A DNA stretch of 64,000 nt from Ridgeia piscesae (taxonomy: Eukaryota; Annelida; Polychaeta; Sabellida; Siboglinidae): the NCBI GenBank assembly GCA_025642075.2, contig JAODUO010000491.1:58501-122500 (forward strand), given 5' to 3'. This document shows, in pieces, positions 53,501 through 56,500 of the stretch (position 1 is its first letter; each line of letters starts with the position of its first letter). Under the pieces are notes generated by a model, which worked only from the letters and a program-made list of their open reading frames with translations, was not told where the DNA came from and searched no databases. Both the position numbers and the translations under genes were made by a program.

Positions 53501-56500
53501 ATATATATAATTTAATTTGTGGAACATAATGTTGAATTGCTAGAGCATCAAACTCTTAATTAAACGAGAGAACTTTGGTTGAAATCTTTTGCTGCTGCGT
53601 CAGACTTTGAGCAAGTATGTTAACATTACTCGAGTACTTTCAGTTGTATAAATGAGTACCTGGCTCTAGACAATGGTAAATATTTACGAATGAAGAGTAT
53701 TCATTATAATTGCAGCATGGATGAAAACTTCCCAAAGAAGTTGATATAATGTTTGATTGAACAGGGCTGCCAGGTAGTGAGGGACATTTAGAATGTTCCC
53801 ATACTTTTTAGGGCATGTCTGAATAACATCGACATGGTCATAAACACGTCAGCTAGGAGATGGGGAGGGGGAGAAAGTAAATGTAACAAGTGTATGTTGC
53901 AGGCAGGCAGTTTGATCTGAACGGCAACCTGAAGCAATGGTGGTCAGACAGTGTCATTGAGAAGTTCAAGCAACGAGCCCAGTGCATCATTGACCAGTAC
54001 AGCAACTACACAGTGCCAGAGGTGAACATGAATGTAAGTGACCAGTGCCAAGGGTGAACATGAATGTAAGTGACCAGTGCCAAGGGTGACCATGAATGTA
54101 AGTGACCAGTACCAGAGGTGAACAAGTGACAAGTAATTAGGGTCAACATACACGTACATTAATCTCACATTGGTAGCGTTATTGATTGCATAATTATATA
54201 TAATCTTACATGATTACTGGTGGAAGAACAATAAATACCAGGGGAGGTGACAGCTGTGGAGGTGACAAAGACACACAAGACATACCAGGTAGATTTCTAA
54301 AGTTGAAGTGCCACAGTCATGGTCTTGGTGGCTGTGGCCTCTTGTTGAGTTTCTGTTTATGACAGTTACCCATGGCAACTGTTTGGTGCTGTTTTTGATC
54401 TTTCAGTTGAACGGAGGCCAAACTCAGGGCGAGAACATAGCAGACAATGGCGGGCTGAAGCAGGCATACCGGGTAAGAAACAGGCATACAGGGTAAGACT
54501 CAGGCATACAGAGTAAGACTCAGGCATACAGGGTAAGACTCAGACATACAGGGTAAGACTCAGGCATACAGGGTAAGACTCAGGCAAACAGAGTAAGACT
54601 CAGGCAAACAGGGTAAGACTCGGGCATACAGAGTAAGACTCAGGCATACAGGGTAAGACTCAGGCATACAGGGTAAGACTCAGGCAAACAGGGTAAGACT
54701 CAGGCATACAGGGTAAGACTCAGACATACAGGGTAAGACTCAGGCATACAGGGTAAGACTCGGGCAAACAGAGTAAGACTCAGGCATACAGGGTAAGACT
54801 CAGGCATACAGGGTAAGACTCAGGCAAACAGGGTAAGACTCAGGCATATAGGGTAAGACTCAGGCATATAGGGTAACACTCAGACATACAGGGTAAGACT
54901 CGGGCATACAGGGTAAGACTCAGACATACAGGGTAAGACTCAGGCATACAGGGTAACACTCAGGCAAACAGCATAAGACTCAGACATACAGGGTAAGACT
55001 CAGACATATAGGGTAAGACTTAGGCATACAGGGTAAGACTCAGACATATAGAGTAAGACTCAGACATACAGGGTAAGACTCAGGCATACAGCGTAAGACT
55101 CAGACATACAGGGTAAGACTCAGGCATATAGGGTAACACTCAGACATACAGGGTAAGACTCGGGCATACAGGGTAAGACTCAGACATAAGGGTAAAGACT
55201 CAGGGCATACAGGGTAACACTCAGGCATACGGGGCATGTAAACTAACATCGACATGGTAAAACCCTCAGAGGATATAGGGGAAGACAAAAAGAACAATGT
55301 ATGGGGCAGGCGGGACTGAGGAAATAAAAAGGTGTCAGACTTCAGAGAATTAAGTAACGACCTCGGGACTTTACGGGGTAAGAACTAAAAGTCCCATACA
55401 TGAGTAAGGACTCAGTGCATAAGGGTAAAAAATTCGGGACCATCCCAAGGGTAAGAATGAAAGGCCCATCCCAGGGTGAACAAGTGACAAGTAATAGGGT
55501 AAAAACTCGGGCTTTAACACAGGTAGCGACTGGGACATAAGGGTAAAACTCTTACATTTTACTGGTAAGACATTTCCGGGGAGTACAGTGGGGTAAAAGA
55601 CAAAAAGACATACGGGGTAGATTCAAATTAAGTGCCAAGTCAGGCATACGGGTAATGCCCTCTTGTGATTTCTTTTATAAGCCCTCAGGCAACTGGGGCT
55701 GTTTTGATTTTTCAGGACACAAAACCAGGGTAAAAACTCAGGAAATGGCGGGCTGAAGCAGGCATACCGGGTAAGAAACAGGCATACAGGCTAAGACTTA
55801 GGCATGTATGGTAAGCCTGCCAGGGTTTACAGACAACTTGTACAACATAATAAAGTTCAGAACATGACAACATTAATTTAAATTTGGAGAAACCATACCA
55901 GTCACATGATTGCGTGGTGTCATGTGACTGTAGGCGTACAGGAAGTGGGTGTCATGTGATTGTAGGCGTACAGGAAATGGGTGTCGCGGCAGCCAGGAGA
56001 GGAACGTCTGCTGCCAGGAATCAGTCTCTCGCACAATCAACTCTTCTTCCTCAACTTTGCACAGGCAAGTGCTGTCAGATTAGTGGGGCACGGTGGCAGG
56101 GTTGGTAGAACACTGACCTCTCAATTAATACAGCCCTCATTTAGTAGCACTGTGGGGCGGTGGGTGAAGCTTCAGACTCTTGACTAAGAGAACCCGTGTT
56201 CGAATCATGACCTGCCATGCCAAACCATGGGCACGTTTTTTCTCTCAACATTCCTTTAATTCACTCATTTGTATTAATGAACACCTGGCTATACACAGTG
56301 GTTGATATTTGTGTACGGATAGTCTTTGTATATTAATTGCAGTGTGGCTGGATGCTTCCCAGAGAAGCCGTGATGGGGTTCGATTGAACAGGGACTGGGA
56401 CAAGAGGCCCCGAAGACTGCAAAATTAGAAAAAGAGATTTTAGATTTCTCATGCATAGTGGCAATACTGTAATATACATCTACATATACTTTGACAAATA

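Noticed and set aside
56170..56210. tRNA gene suggested by B box GTGTTCGAATC
   Set aside because: No cloverleaf can be completed; it is the head of a SINE with a long non-tRNA body.
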